Assembly (NCBI RefSeq): GCF_000968055.1
Contig: NC_022538.1
Location: 682,001-746,000, forward strand
Source of the DNA: Alteracholeplasma palmae J233
GTDB taxonomy: Bacteria > Bacillota_I > Bacilli_A > Acholeplasmatales > Acholeplasmataceae
Direction: 5' to 3'
Length of the DNA: 64,000 nucleotides
Shown here: positions 1-11,065 of the stretch, piece after piece
Layout of the letters: every line of letters begins with the position of its first letter
Numbering within the stretch: position 1 is the stretch's first letter
Position numbers and translations under genes: made by a program
The notes under the pieces: model-generated
What the model was told of the DNA's origin: nothing
The model's database searches: none
Seen by the model: the letters and a program-made list of their open reading frames with translations, nothing else

Positions 1-74
1 GAATGGAATACAAAAAAGTTATACCATTACTTGAATACATCGCAGTTAACTTAGCAAAATTATATAAAAAGTAG
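1..74 (+). CDS. hrcA: HrcA heat-shock repressor, C-terminal end (partial)
   Basis: Only the last 23-24 codons are inside the window, ending in TAG at 72-74. The tail ([20 protein letters not shown]...) resembles the C-terminus of HrcA, the repressor that binds CIRCE elements in Firmicutes. Its position just 10 bp before grpE, in the order hrcA-grpE-dnaK-dnaJ, is the classic arrangement and carries most of the weight. The operon promoter and CIRCE operator would lie outside the window to the left. Confidence 0.7.
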   Translation, partial: MEYKKVIPLLEYIAVNLAKLYKK

Positions 75-84
75 GGAGATGGCC

Positions 85-2467
<2,383 letters not shown>

Positions 2468-2480
2468 AAAATAAAATTAT

Positions 2481-2511
2481 ATAATAAGGGGCGCAAACTG
2501 TCCCTTATTAT
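2481..2511 (+). terminator. Intercistronic hairpin between dnaK and dnaJ
   Basis: A perfect 10-bp stem, ATAATAAGGG (2481-2490) with CCCTTATTAT (2502-2511), encloses an 11-nt loop. No run of T follows, so it is a weak terminator at best. An mRNA processing or stability element that lowers dnaJ relative to dnaK would fit equally well. Confidence 0.5.
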
Positions 2512-2529
2512 TCAGTTATGGAGTTAAAT

Positions 2530-3645
2530 ATGGCAGATAAAAGAGATTATTATGAAGTCCTTGGAGTTTCAAAGACTGCAAGCGCAGAAGAAATAAAAAA
2601 AGCATATAGACAATTAGCTAAAAAATATCATCCCGATATTTCTAAAGAAGAAAATGCAGAAGCGAAATTTAAAGAAGTTCAAGAAGCTTACGATGTTTTA
2701 GGAGACCAAGAAAAAAGATCAAACTATGATCAATTCGGACATGCAGGTGCACAAGGCGGCAATCCATTTGAAGGTTTTGGCGGTGGCTTTGGTGGTGCTG
2801 ACTTCAGTGATATATTTAGTTCGTTTTTCGGTGGGGGAAGATCATCTCAACAAAATAGTAGACAAACTCAATATCGCGGTAATGACATTGAACGTATGAT
2901 GACCATTGATTTCATGGAAGCTGTTTTAGGTTCTAAAAAACAAGTAGAAGTTGAAATTGAGCAAGACTGTGGACACTGCCATGGAACAGGTGCAGAAAAT
3001 AAGAAAGACATTGAAACTTGTGATAAATGTCATGGTACAGGTGCAGTAAATGTAGAACAAAGAACTATGTTTGGTACTTTCAGAACGCAACAAGCTTGTC
3101 CAAAGTGTGGCGGAACTGGTAAACACATCAAAGAAAAATGTCATAAATGTTCTGGATCAGGCAGAGAAAAAGTTAAGAAAACAGTGGAAGTTAAGATACC
3201 AGCTGGTGTAGATACTAATATGACTTTAAGAGTTTCAGGATATGGTGAAGGTGGTAATCAAGGGGCTCCTTCAGGTGATTTGTATATCACCTTTAGAGTA
3301 AGACCGCATAAGATATTCAAGCGCGAAGGACAAGATATTATATTAGAAGTACCTTTAACATTCAGTCAAGCAACCCTAGGAACAACTATTGATATACCTA
3401 CAATTTATGGTGATGTGAAAATGAAAATACCTGCCGGAACGCAAGCTGGGACCAAACTTCGTATGAAAGACAAAGGTATAGCAGATGTTAAATCTGGTAG
3501 AAAAGGTGCTCAGTATGTTATCGTTAGTCTAATAACACCAACAAATTTAACATCAGATGAGAAGAAACTATTTGAGCAATTGGATCAGTTAGATTCAACA
3601 AGAAAAAAATCTGCTTGGGATAGATTCAAAGATTTATTTAAGTAA
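2530..3645 (+). CDS. dnaJ: DnaJ (Hsp40) co-chaperone
   Basis: This type-I DnaJ stimulates DnaK ATP hydrolysis and delivers unfolded substrates. The J domain (about residues 1-70) carries the HPD motif (KYHPDI). A Gly/Phe-rich linker (75-110) follows. Four zinc motifs then appear in order: [24 protein letters not shown] and CHKCSGSG. The C-terminal peptide-binding domains complete about 371 residues. An in-frame ATG at 2518 is less likely than the ATG at 2530, which has GGAG at 2520-2523 with 6-nt spacing and gives the canonical [13 protein letters not shown]. It is the last gene of the heat-shock operon and is followed by a strong terminator. Confidence 0.97.
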   Translation: MADKRDYYEVLGVSKTASAEEIKKAYRQLAKKYHPDISKEENAEAKFKEVQEAYDVLGDQEKRSNYDQFGHAGAQGGNPFEGFGGGFGGADFSDIFSSFFGGGRSSQQNSRQTQYRGNDIERMMTIDFMEAVLGSKKQVEVEIEQDCGHCHGTGAENKKDIETCDKCHGTGAVNVEQRTMFGTFRTQQACPKCGGTGKHIKEKCHKCSGSGREKVKKTVEVKIPAGVDTNMTLRVSGYGEGGNQGAPSGDLYITFRVRPHKIFKREGQDIILEVPLTFSQATLGTTIDIPTIYGDVKMKIPAGTQAGTKLRMKDKGIADVKSGRKGAQYVIVSLITPTNLTSDEKKLFEQLDQLDSTRKKSAWDRFKDLFK

Positions 3646-3653
3646 AAATATAT

Positions 3654-3706
3654 AAAAATCTAGTTTAATTGCCTATAAATAGGTAAAAATGACTAGATTT
3701 TTTTTA
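3654..3706 (+). terminator. Rho-independent terminator after dnaJ
   Basis: The arms AAAAATCTAGT (3654-3664) and ACTAGATTTTT (3692-3702) are perfectly complementary and are followed by more T residues. This ends the heat-shock operon. Confidence 0.85.
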
Positions 3707-3841
3707 TTTTAAATAAATATAAAATAAAAGATTCTACAATGAAAATGTGATAATAAAGGGATTTTTTGCTAAGTATAGAAACTAATGATTCTTATTTAGA
3801 AAGTTAAAGTAGAGATTACTAAAAATAAAATAAAAATACTA

Positions 3842-3870
3842 TTGACATAATGTAAGCGTTTTAATATAAT
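3842..3870 (+). promoter_or_regulatory. Sigma-A-type promoter of the first LacI/ABC-transporter unit
   Basis: A perfect TTGACA (3842-3847) and a perfect TATAAT (3865-3870) are separated by 17 bp. Transcription would begin near 3877, immediately before the operator at 3881-3894. Confidence 0.85.
3850..3864 (+). promoter_or_regulatory. cre-like site (CcpA) inside the promoter
   Basis: ATGTAAGCGTTTTAA fits the Bacillus cre consensus (WTGAAARCGYTTWNN) with one mismatch. Its core TGTAAGCGTT is the same as in the B. subtilis amyO operator. It fills the spacer between -35 and -10, so CcpA binding would block the polymerase. This would be catabolite repression of a sugar-uptake operon. The site is inferred from consensus; no ccpA gene is in the window. 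Confidence 0.6.
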
Positions 3871-3880
3871 ATAAATATAA

Positions 3881-3894
3881 CGTGTACGTAAACG
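3881..3894 (+). promoter_or_regulatory. LacI-family operator 1 (CGTGTACGTAAACG)
   Basis: This 14-bp near-palindrome has one asymmetric base and starts 10 bp downstream of the -10 box. The identical 14-mer recurs at 12248-12261, and a perfectly symmetric version at 4943-4956. A central CG and outer CG arms are typical of LacI-family operators. It is most likely bound by one or both LacI-type proteins encoded next to these sites, giving autoregulation. Confidence 0.8.
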
Positions 3895-3905
3895 AAAGGG
3901 GCATA

Positions 3906-4919
3906 ATGAAAACAACGATGAAAGATATTGCAAAATTAGCAGGTGTCTCTCAAGGAACAGTTGATAGGGTATTTAATAATAGATCGGGTGTAAATAAAGA
4001 GACAAAGGAATTAGTTTTAAAAATTGCTAAAGAGAATAATTATCAGTTTAATATGTATGCAAGAGCACTAGTCAATACAAATAAAAATTATAAAATTGGA
4101 GTAGTAATTAATTCAATCGGAAATGATTTTTTCGTAAATATTATAAAGGGAATGAAGGATAGTATAAAAACTTACGAACAAAATGGGCTGAGTTTAAATA
4201 TTATAGAATTAAAAGGTTATGATGTAGAAGAACAAATAAAGGCAATTGAAAAAATAGAGTATAACAAGTGTGATGCACTCGTTATCACACCAATAGATGA
4301 TCCGAAAATTAAAGAACAGCTAACAGAACTTAATATACCTATAGTAACCATCAATAATGATTTAGATGTAGAAAAATTAGCATTTGTGGGATGTGATTAT
4401 TGGAATAATGGAGAACTTGCAGCCGACACTGCTTTATTTTTGAAAAATATTCAAAGTATTTTGATTGTAACTGGTTCTAATAAAATGTCTGGGCACAGAT
4501 TGAGGGTTGAAGGTTTTATAAGTAGAATCAATGAAAATTTTAATGAAAAAAGTATTAATATCATAGAAGGTCAAGATGATGACATTGAAACCTATAAAAA
4601 AGTACGTGATTTATTAAGCACAAAGAGTATTGATCTAATCTACTTTGCTGCAGGTGGAATTATTGGTGGATTAAGAGCTGTTAAAGAAAGCAATAAAGAA
4701 ATAAAAATTATTACAGTTGATGAAACACCATATGTTGTTTCAGAGATAAAAAAGAATAATATTATCGCAACTATTAGCCAACAGCCATACCTTCAAGGAA
4801 AGAAGGCTATTGAATTAGCAGTTCAACATTGCTTATTTAAAAGCATTCCTGAAGACAAAAATATTTTTTTAACGAGTAATATTAAATTATCAAGTTCAAA
4901 CTTTAATTTAGAGGTGTAA
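3906..4919 (+). CDS. LacI-family sugar-responsive repressor (paralogue 1)
   Basis: A LacI-type helix-turn-helix lies at residues 5-25 (MKDIAKLAGVSQGTVDRVFN), with the TVDR recognition helix of the subfamily that carries a Peripla_BP-type sensor. The rest (about 65-335) is a periplasmic-binding-protein fold that would bind a sugar effector. A GTG at 3882 lies inside the operator and is rejected as start. The ATG at 3906 follows AAAGGGG. The gene heads the ABC-transporter unit and is clearly paralogous to the repressor at 12277, with an almost identical DNA-binding region, so both probably read the same operator. The effector is unknown; xylose or a xylo-oligosaccharide is inferred from the neighbours. 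Confidence 0.88.
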   Translation: MKTTMKDIAKLAGVSQGTVDRVFNNRSGVNKETKELVLKIAKENNYQFNMYARALVNTNKNYKIGVVINSIGNDFFVNIIKGMKDSIKTYEQNGLSLNIIELKGYDVEEQIKAIEKIEYNKCDALVITPIDDPKIKEQLTELNIPIVTINNDLDVEKLAFVGCDYWNNGELAADTALFLKNIQSILIVTGSNKMSGHRLRVEGFISRINENFNEKSINIIEGQDDDIETYKKVRDLLSTKSIDLIYFAAGGIIGGLRAVKESNKEIKIITVDETPYVVSEIKKNNIIATISQQPYLQGKKAIELAVQHCLFKSIPEDKNIFLTSNIKLSSSNFNLEV

Positions 4920-4926
4920 GCCTCTA
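4909..4926 (+). terminator. Small hairpin at the repressor stop codon
   Basis: TAGAGG (4909-4914) pairs with CCTCTA (4921-4926) around a 6-nt loop that contains the TAA stop. There is no long T tract. It may cause partial termination or processing that separates repressor from transporter expression. Confidence 0.35.
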
Positions 4927-4942
4927 TTTAAAGAACAAAAAA

Positions 4943-4956
4943 CGTGTACGTACACG
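4943..4956 (+). promoter_or_regulatory. LacI-family operator 2 (perfect palindrome CGTGTACGTACACG)
   Basis: This is the fully symmetric version of the 14-bp operator at 3881 and 12248. It lies between the repressor gene and the first transport-associated gene. No convincing promoter precedes it, so it may act as a roadblock or as a second site for looping with operator 1, about 1.06 kb upstream. Confidence 0.75.
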
Positions 4957-4977
4957 AAAACACGAAGCGAGGACCAC

Positions 4978-5574
4978 ATGAAAATTAAAAAGTATTTACT
5001 TTTAGACTTATGTTTAATTACATTACTAATGATCATAACTGAAGTAATCATAACTAAGACTGTTGTGAATGGTATGTTTGCTCAAGTGGGAACAGAAAAG
5101 CTGAGAAATGTTTCTACTTATTCGCTGAGTCTAGCACTATTGCTAGTTGGTTATACTAGATGGAAAAAAGCTTATTTAGCTTTATTTATACCATTGACAC
5201 TATTAATGTTTATAGTCACATCTTTTAAGTTTGAGAATTTGATAATTATCGGACTTGGAAATTTAAGTTTATTTAGTTTCCTGATGATATATCCTAAAAA
5301 GAATAATTATAAGATAAAAGACTTAATAAAACTTGGAATATTATCATCGATATTTATAATTATTGGAAGAATACTTGGTTCTGTTATTTTGGGTCAAGAT
5401 TTAATGATATCAATTATCTACTATATAGCAGTTGATATACTTGGAATGATTTTAACTCCTCTTATATTAGGGTTTGCATCAGGCATAGACTTAGTAGGTA
5501 ATGTAGTAAAAAAAATACAAGTAGATCAAGAAAGGAAAGCAAAAAATGGACAGCAGTTTAAAGCAAATCTCTGA
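4978..5574 (+). CDS. Small multi-span membrane protein in the ABC-transporter operon
   Basis: I do not recognise a family. The 198-residue protein has about five or six hydrophobic segments (around residues 7-30, 48-60, 66-82, 88-105, 118-137, 143-170) separated by short Lys-rich loops. Start ATG 4978 follows GAGG at 4969-4972. The 3' end overlaps the first permease gene by 29 nt and ends in TGA, so the two are translationally coupled. The context suggests an accessory role in oligosaccharide uptake. The fold vaguely recalls small S-component-like membrane proteins, but nothing diagnostic is visible. Confidence 0.75.
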   Translation: MKIKKYLLLDLCLITLLMIITEVIITKTVVNGMFAQVGTEKLRNVSTYSLSLALLLVGYTRWKKAYLALFIPLTLLMFIVTSFKFENLIIIGLGNLSLFSFLMIYPKKNNYKIKDLIKLGILSSIFIIIGRILGSVILGQDLMISIIYYIAVDILGMILTPLILGFASGIDLVGNVVKKIQVDQERKAKNGQQFKANL

Positions 5575-6550
5575 GATTAATTATGATGTCTTAGAAGAAA
5601 TAGAAAAAAGTAAGTGGAAGCGTATTTTTAAGACAATGTATAAAGATTGGCAACTATATGTACTTCTTTTACCACTAATAGCATCTGTATTCTTATTTAG
5701 TTATTTACCAATGGAAGGAATTTTAAGAGCATTTCAAAAAACTTCTTATGGACCTAATGGAACATTCCAAGAATGGACAGGAGTAGTATCATTTCAATCA
5801 CTTATTTCAGGTACAAATGCTGCTGACTTCTGGAGAGCTTTAAAAAATACATTTGTATTAAGCTTATATGGATTGATTTTTGGATTCCCAATACCTATTA
5901 TTCTTGCAATACTATTTAGTGAAATTAGAAGTAATAAATACAGAAGTATTGTTCAGGTAGCTTCATACCTACCTAAGTTCATTTCAACAGTAGTTATTAC
6001 AACAATGCTAATTTATATGGTACGACCTAATAATCAGTATGGTCAAGCCGGTATCATAGCAATGTTTTTAGAAAGAATGGGTTTAATTAAAGCAGCAACA
6101 GAAGTTAATTTGCTATCAGAATCGCAGTATTTTAGATCAATTTATCATATGTCAGGAATTTGGTCTTCTGCAGGCTATGGCTCAATTGTCTATTTCGCTG
6201 CTATCATGGGTATTAGTCCAACAAACTACGAAGCTGCAAAAATAGATGGAGCTAATAAGTTGGAGCAAATTCGATATGTGACTCTTCCTGGAATTATGCC
6301 AACCCTTACTATCATGCTTATCTTAAAAATTGGAGATATTTTAAGTGTTGGATATGAAAAAATACTACTTCTTTATAATGATGGAACAATGGAAACGGCA
6401 GATGTGCTAAGTACCTTTGTTTATAGGTTAAGAAATGAGTTTCCATCAATAGGGATTGCAGCAGATTTCTTTAATGCTGTAATTGGTATGTTCTTAGTTC
6501 TAGGTGCTAACTACATCAGTAGAAAAGTTTCTGAAACATCATTATTCTAA
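5546..6550 (+). CDS. Sugar ABC transporter permease, LplB/YteP type
   Basis: This 334-residue inner-membrane subunit of a CUT1-type importer has six predicted spans. The cytoplasmic N-terminal extension (about 1-33) is charged. The EAA loop that docks with the ATPase is visible near residue 230 (NYEAAKIDGANKLEQIRYVT). The LplB/YteP subfamily imports complex oligosaccharides, including rhamnogalacturonan and related fragments, in Bacillus. Start ATG 5546 has AGAAAGGAAAG upstream. It is followed by its partner permease after 9 nt. Confidence 0.9.
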   Translation: MDSSLKQISEINYDVLEEIEKSKWKRIFKTMYKDWQLYVLLLPLIASVFLFSYLPMEGILRAFQKTSYGPNGTFQEWTGVVSFQSLISGTNAADFWRALKNTFVLSLYGLIFGFPIPIILAILFSEIRSNKYRSIVQVASYLPKFISTVVITTMLIYMVRPNNQYGQAGIIAMFLERMGLIKAATEVNLLSESQYFRSIYHMSGIWSSAGYGSIVYFAAIMGISPTNYEAAKIDGANKLEQIRYVTLPGIMPTLTIMLILKIGDILSVGYEKILLLYNDGTMETADVLSTFVYRLRNEFPSIGIAADFFNAVIGMFLVLGANYISRKVSETSLF

Positions 6551-6559
6551 GGAGCAATT

Positions 6560-7417
6560 ATGAAAAGACTAGATAAAACAGAAATTATATTTAAAATTAT
6601 TGCCTATACTTTAACAACACTCTTTGCTATAGCAGCTATATATCCATTTATATATGTTATATCAGCATCTATTTCTGGGATTAAACCAGTTGATGGTGGA
6701 GAAATTGTATTACTTCCTAAAGAAATACAGTTTGAAGCAATTAACTATGTTATTTCTAATAAGATGTATTGGATTACATATGCTAACACATTATTTTATA
6801 CATTTTTTGGAACAGTTTGGAGCATGTTTGTTTCGCTAACTGGTGCATATGCACTTTCAAAATCCAGATTATTATTTAAAAGACAAATTAATTTTTATTT
6901 AGTATTCACAATGTGGTTTAGTGCAGGGATGATTCCAACCTATTTAAATTTCATTAGACTTGGAGTAAATAGTAGATGGGGAATTGTCATTGGCACGGGT
7001 ATCAATATATTTAATGTTATCTTACTTAAAAACTACTTCCAGGGTATTCCAAAGGAAATAGAAGAAGCAGCAACCATTGATGGAGCAAGTGAATTTCAAT
7101 TACTTTCAGGAATCTATATACCGATGTCTAAAGCAGCAATTGCTACCGTTACATTGTTTTATGGATTAGGAAGATGGAATACATATTTTTGGAGTCGTAT
7201 GTTATTAGAAGAAAGAACAGACTGGCCATTGCAAGTTTTCATGAGGGTATTTTTAGAAGATGCAGAGTCATTGGAAGGAGGGACAGTAGGAAATTTTTCT
7301 AATACCTCAGCTATATACGCAATGATAGTCTTTTCAATATTACCAATTATAATTATTTACCCATATATTCAAAAATATTTTGCTAAAGGCGTAAACGTCG
7401 GTGGCGTAAAAGAATAA
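6560..7417 (+). CDS. Sugar ABC transporter permease, LplC/YtcP type
   Basis: This is the second CUT1 permease, 285 residues with six spans and an EAA loop near residue 190 (EEAATIDGASEFQLLSGIYI). It pairs with the preceding LplB-type subunit to form the membrane pore. AGGAG lies just upstream of ATG 6560. The C-terminus (KYFAKGVNVGGVKE) is the signature ending of LplC/YtcP proteins. It is co-directional and closely spaced with the binding-protein gene that follows. Confidence 0.9.
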   Translation: MKRLDKTEIIFKIIAYTLTTLFAIAAIYPFIYVISASISGIKPVDGGEIVLLPKEIQFEAINYVISNKMYWITYANTLFYTFFGTVWSMFVSLTGAYALSKSRLLFKRQINFYLVFTMWFSAGMIPTYLNFIRLGVNSRWGIVIGTGINIFNVILLKNYFQGIPKEIEEAATIDGASEFQLLSGIYIPMSKAAIATVTLFYGLGRWNTYFWSRMLLEERTDWPLQVFMRVFLEDAESLEGGTVGNFSNTSAIYAMIVFSILPIIIIYPYIQKYFAKGVNVGGVKE

Positions 7418-7431
7418 AAGGAAGGTATAAA

Positions 7432-9480
7432 ATGAAAAAAATATTTTCACTTGTTGTTGCAATATTACTAGGAATCACACTTGTTGCGTGTACTGAAGAT
7501 AAAAAAGTAGATGATGTACAAACTATTAATGTAGCAATTAACAATAAAAAAGAAACGATTTTATATAAACAAGCAGATTCATATGTTGGACCAGATAATG
7601 TTACGTATACATATGGTCAATTGAAGCCAGTTTGGGCGGAAGTTCAGAAAAAATTAAATGTTAAACTAGTGGATAAAGCATCAGATAATGATGATGATTC
7701 ATCACCCATGTTTAAAAGATTGTCTGAACTTAGTAAACCATTTGATGGCGTAGATGTATTAACTGGAAATAGTGCGGACTTTATTAATACAGGTCCTAAA
7801 AATTTAATTGTTCCATTAAGTGATCATCTTGCAAAAATGCCGAATTTAGCTAGATATTTAGATGAAAATCCAAATATAGAAAAGCAATTAAAGGCGGCAG
7901 ACGGAAAAATATATCATACGCCATATGTTGACAGCTATGGTGATATTGTAAGTAATTTCATGATGAGACTTGATTGGGTTGAAAAACTATTAGATGATGA
8001 GTTACCTGCTGTAGGAAAAGATACTGCTATTTTACAAAGTACTTTTACACCAACCCTACCTGAGGCGCTTAACACTAAGATATTAGTGCCTAAAGCTGAT
8101 GGCGCTGGAACAACCGAAGTTACTAAAAATTATACTCAAAATATTTTGACAGTTCAAAATAATCTATCTAATAAAACAGGACTAGAATTACTAAAAGCAT
8201 TAAGAAACCATATAGATTCAACATATGGAGATACATATGCTAAAAGATCTGATTTATTTATTAGCTCACAGGCAGCTTATGATGCTGATGAATTAATCGC
8301 ATTAATGAGAGTTGTGAAGTATAATCCTAAGTTTTTAACAAATGATAGAACAGAAAATATTACAGTATTTACTCCTAGAACAGGAAAAGGAACTGATCAT
8401 AGATTAGTTGCTAGAATTGCCCAAATATGGGGTGTAAGAGGCGTTGAATCAAGTTTCCAATGGACTTGGGCAGATATTGAAGGGAAACTTCATGATGCAA
8501 GAGTAGAAGATGAAATGTATGTAGCGTTTGAAAGATTACATGCAATGTATAAAGAAGGGCTAATTCAAGAGGATTATGATAAAGGTTATAATAATGATTT
8601 AAATAGCGAGTGGAGAAAAGAGTTATTAACTCGTGGAAACATGTTTATGTCATATGATATACCTTCAACCTCAAGTGGTTTTGCAAAAGGTGATGAACTA
8701 ACTGGTAGATATGAAACAGTGCTACCACCAGCAGTTAAGTGGAATACTGGAGAAACAAACGAATATGAATACTTCCACTTTACAGAATCAATTAATAACT
8801 TAAAAACTGGTGGATGGGGAATCCCAGCCAAAGCATTTAATGATAGTAGCCAAGAAAAAAGAGATAAAATCTTTGAACTGATGGATTATTTCTTTTCACA
8901 AGAAGGTTCAGATTTAATCAGTTTTGGTCCAGAAGCATGGCGTGATGGTAAATTTATTTATACAGATGGTAAAGAGTACGTTAAATTATCAGATAAGACA
9001 ATTGCTGATATGCAAAATAACAATTTAAGATCATCTGGTAATTGGAGTAATTATATGCGTATGTATGTCGGAGCTACCTTTACAGTTGGACATTCAAGAC
9101 CTGGTGCCTTAGCATATCAAAATTTAACAGAACAAGGTAAGAGTGGAGTAAATAGACTAGGTCTAGCCATTAAAGCAGGTACTTATAAGATTGCTACGTT
9201 TGATAAAGTAGATAATCCATGGTATATGGCATTACCATCAAGTTTTCCAATTTCACCAGATGAAGATGCATTTATGAAAGAGCATCAAGCACTTGTATTA
9301 AAAACACAATTTGGCTCAAATATACAGCCTAAATGGACTTTGTTGATTAAATATGGTTGGGGAGATCCAAAAACAAGTGAATGGGGAACTAAAAAAGATA
9401 TTAGTGATGCTAGAAAAGAATTTGAAGATTATTGGCTAACTGTTTATCAAAAATATTATACAGAATTTTTCGGTAACTAA
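7432..9480 (+). CDS. Extracellular sugar-binding lipoprotein of the ABC transporter
   Basis: This 682-residue solute-binding lipoprotein opens with a signal peptide and lipobox (LVAC, Cys at about residue 20), so it would be lipid-anchored on the outer face of the membrane. The body is a type-II periplasmic-binding fold of the LplA/YtcQ kind, longer than the usual 430-550 residues. Motifs such as ADGKIYHTPYVD and MRLDWVEKLLD are typical of the family. The ligand is inferred to be a xylan- or pectin-derived oligosaccharide from the linked GH43, GH105 and xylose genes. A strong terminator follows, before the remaining operon genes. Confidence 0.88.
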   Translation: MKKIFSLVVAILLGITLVACTEDKKVDDVQTINVAINNKKETILYKQADSYVGPDNVTYTYGQLKPVWAEVQKKLNVKLVDKASDNDDDSSPMFKRLSELSKPFDGVDVLTGNSADFINTGPKNLIVPLSDHLAKMPNLARYLDENPNIEKQLKAADGKIYHTPYVDSYGDIVSNFMMRLDWVEKLLDDELPAVGKDTAILQSTFTPTLPEALNTKILVPKADGAGTTEVTKNYTQNILTVQNNLSNKTGLELLKALRNHIDSTYGDTYAKRSDLFISSQAAYDADELIALMRVVKYNPKFLTNDRTENITVFTPRTGKGTDHRLVARIAQIWGVRGVESSFQWTWADIEGKLHDARVEDEMYVAFERLHAMYKEGLIQEDYDKGYNNDLNSEWRKELLTRGNMFMSYDIPSTSSGFAKGDELTGRYETVLPPAVKWNTGETNEYEYFHFTESINNLKTGGWGIPAKAFNDSSQEKRDKIFELMDYFFSQEGSDLISFGPEAWRDGKFIYTDGKEYVKLSDKTIADMQNNNLRSSGNWSNYMRMYVGATFTVGHSRPGALAYQNLTEQGKSGVNRLGLAIKAGTYKIATFDKVDNPWYMALPSSFPISPDEDAFMKEHQALVLKTQFGSNIQPKWTLLIKYGWGDPKTSEWGTKKDISDARKEFEDYWLTVYQKYYTEFFGN

Positions 9481-9493
9481 ACATATTTGTATT

Positions 9494-9524
9494 AAAGAGA
9501 GGGACCTTCCTCGTCCCTCTTTTT
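9494..9524 (+). terminator. Internal terminator after the binding-protein gene
   Basis: AGAGGGAC (9498-9505) and GTCCCTCT (9513-9520) form a perfect G+C-rich stem extended by A-T pairs, followed by T residues. Genes for the same transporter, including its ATPase, continue downstream without an obvious new promoter. The site probably gives partial termination, so that binding protein is made in excess. Confidence 0.85.
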
Positions 9525-9543
9525 AATCAAACAGGAGGATAAA

Positions 9544-10089
9544 ATGAGAAAGCATCAACAATATATGCAAAAAATTAGTATAATCCTTTTCCTTATTTTT
9601 ATAGTGAGTCTAATATTCTATTCTTGGGCATTCATGACAGACTACAACAGTATGGCACTTGTTATAAATAATAAGGAAATATACACTGAACTACAAAACG
9701 TAAATAACAAGCTTTTTTCATATGGATTTATGATGATTATAATTTTTGCACTAACCGTTATTTTAGGGAGCTATTATAGAAGAAAATACTATATTAGTAA
9801 CTATATTTCAATTATTGTATTTATTGTAATAGCAATAATTTTTATTAGTTTAAACTATATTAATTTAACAGAAGCGTCAAAGAATATAAACCAAGCTATT
9901 GAAAACTATAATGACTTTTTGTCTACAGTTCCAGAACAAATGAAACAAATTTACGGTAGACCTTATACCGATAAAATCATTTTATATGGAATAGTTATTA
10001 ATACAGGCTTAATAGTCAGCATAATTGGGATTGGAATTAATCTAGTTTGGCAATTCAAACTAAGAGAGGTAAAAGCATATGACAAATGA
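9544..10089 (+). CDS. Membrane protein of unknown function (transporter operon)
   Basis: No family recognised. The 181-residue protein has four hydrophobic segments (about 11-31, 58-77, 83-105, 145-167). A polar loop of about 40 residues between segments 3 and 4 contains a helix rich in Asn and Glu. AGGAGG precedes ATG 9544. It is the first of three consecutive overlapping small membrane-protein genes inserted between the binding protein and the ATPase of one ABC transporter. It ends in TGA and overlaps the next gene by 11 nt. Confidence 0.75.
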   Translation: MRKHQQYMQKISIILFLIFIVSLIFYSWAFMTDYNSMALVINNKEIYTELQNVNNKLFSYGFMMIIIFALTVILGSYYRRKYYISNYISIIVFIVIAIIFISLNYINLTEASKNINQAIENYNDFLSTVPEQMKQIYGRPYTDKIILYGIVINTGLIVSIIGIGINLVWQFKLREVKAYDK

Positions 10090-10552
10090 AAATATTAAAC
10101 TAGATAAAATGATGTATCAAAATAATAAAATATCATATAACTTAGCTTTTCTAGGACTAGGATTTAATGTTGTTTTCATATTCTTAGCACTTAATACAAT
10201 TAATACGCGTAGTTACGGACTTATGACAGGATTCAAAGTTATAATGAATATTATCATTATGTTAAGTGTATTTCTATCTATGGAAAAAGTAAAAGTATAT
10301 GAAAAGAAATTCTCAATTTATCTTATTATCTTAGGGATTATCACTATAGGAAGAATATTTTGGCTGCCAAGATTATTTTTAAAGGGTACACACATTACTG
10401 ATAAACTTATTAATTCAAATTATCAAATGAGAGCAATCATTCAAATTATTTTTCTTGCCTTGACATCTGCATGTTTTATAGCATCTGGAATTATAGGTTA
10501 TTTTAGATCAACCGCACTTGAAAAACATAGAAAAGAAGGTATGAAAAAATGA
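10079..10552 (+). CDS. Membrane protein of unknown function (transporter operon)
   Basis: No family recognised. The 157-residue protein has a short cytoplasmic N-terminus and four hydrophobic segments (about 20-42, 50-66, 74-92, 119-143). It overlaps the previous gene by 11 nt and the next by 4 nt (ATGA), so translation is tightly coupled. AGAGAGG at about 10063-10069 serves as ribosome-binding site. Its size and layout resemble its two neighbours, but I could not show by eye that the three are homologous. Confidence 0.75.
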   Translation: MTNENIKLDKMMYQNNKISYNLAFLGLGFNVVFIFLALNTINTRSYGLMTGFKVIMNIIIMLSVFLSMEKVKVYEKKFSIYLIILGIITIGRIFWLPRLFLKGTHITDKLINSNYQMRAIIQIIFLALTSACFIASGIIGYFRSTALEKHRKEGMKK

Positions 10553-11061
10553 AGAGTTTAGATAATAAACTTAAGAAAATTAGTTTTAAAGAGATTATAA
10601 ATAGAGGCATTAATTATATTAAAAAATTGCCTAAAAATATCATTAGAGATAGAAAGAAAATCGGATCTTTACTTTTATTCTTATCAGGGTTTTTAATAGC
10701 TATTACTCTTGAATCACATATTAAGGCAATTATTACACTGTCACCGACATATAGTGTGACAGGATTTATTCTATTTTGTATTACGCTCATTGGCGTCATA
10801 ACAATGTTTAATGCATTCTCTCTGAAAAAAAGAAATACAGTATTTATGTTTGTAATGACACTCATTGTGTTTATGTTATTGTCTTATTCAGTTTTTAAAT
10901 ATAGCAGTTTGATTATAGAAAATACAAAAGAATTCCAAGACATAGTATTTGACAGTGCTAAAAAGAAATCTATTGCTATACTTATAATTGGTGTTGCTTT
11001 AAATTTATTATCAGTCATTCTTTTTAGTACATGCTTAGAAAAAAAAGTAAAAGAGGAATAA
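10549..11061 (+). CDS. Membrane protein of unknown function (transporter operon)
   Basis: No family recognised. The 170-residue protein starts with a basic amphipathic stretch of about 40 residues and then has four hydrophobic segments (about 42-60, 70-87, 97-117, 143-163). It starts within the stop of the previous gene (ATGA) and ends 4 nt before the ATPase gene. Together with the two preceding genes and the one at 4978 it forms a set of four small membrane proteins specific to this operon. They are candidates for accessory subunits or for a small separate complex. Confidence 0.75.
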   Translation: MKSLDNKLKKISFKEIINRGINYIKKLPKNIIRDRKKIGSLLLFLSGFLIAITLESHIKAIITLSPTYSVTGFILFCITLIGVITMFNAFSLKKRNTVFMFVMTLIVFMLLSYSVFKYSSLIIENTKEFQDIVFDSAKKKSIAILIIGVALNLLSVILFSTCLEKKVKEE

Positions 11062-11065
11062 GCGT

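Noticed and set aside
2926-3144. Minus-strand and alternate-frame ORFs lying over dnaJ, the surface proteins and the giant gene
   Set aside because: They are shadows of strongly coding frames, low in complexity, with no ribosome-binding sites or recognisable domains.
3882-3905. GTG start giving a longer N-terminus for the first LacI repressor
   Set aside because: The codon lies inside the operator and has no ribosome-binding site; ATG 3906 follows AAAGGGG and gives the canonical LacI start. The same reasoning rejects GTG 12268.
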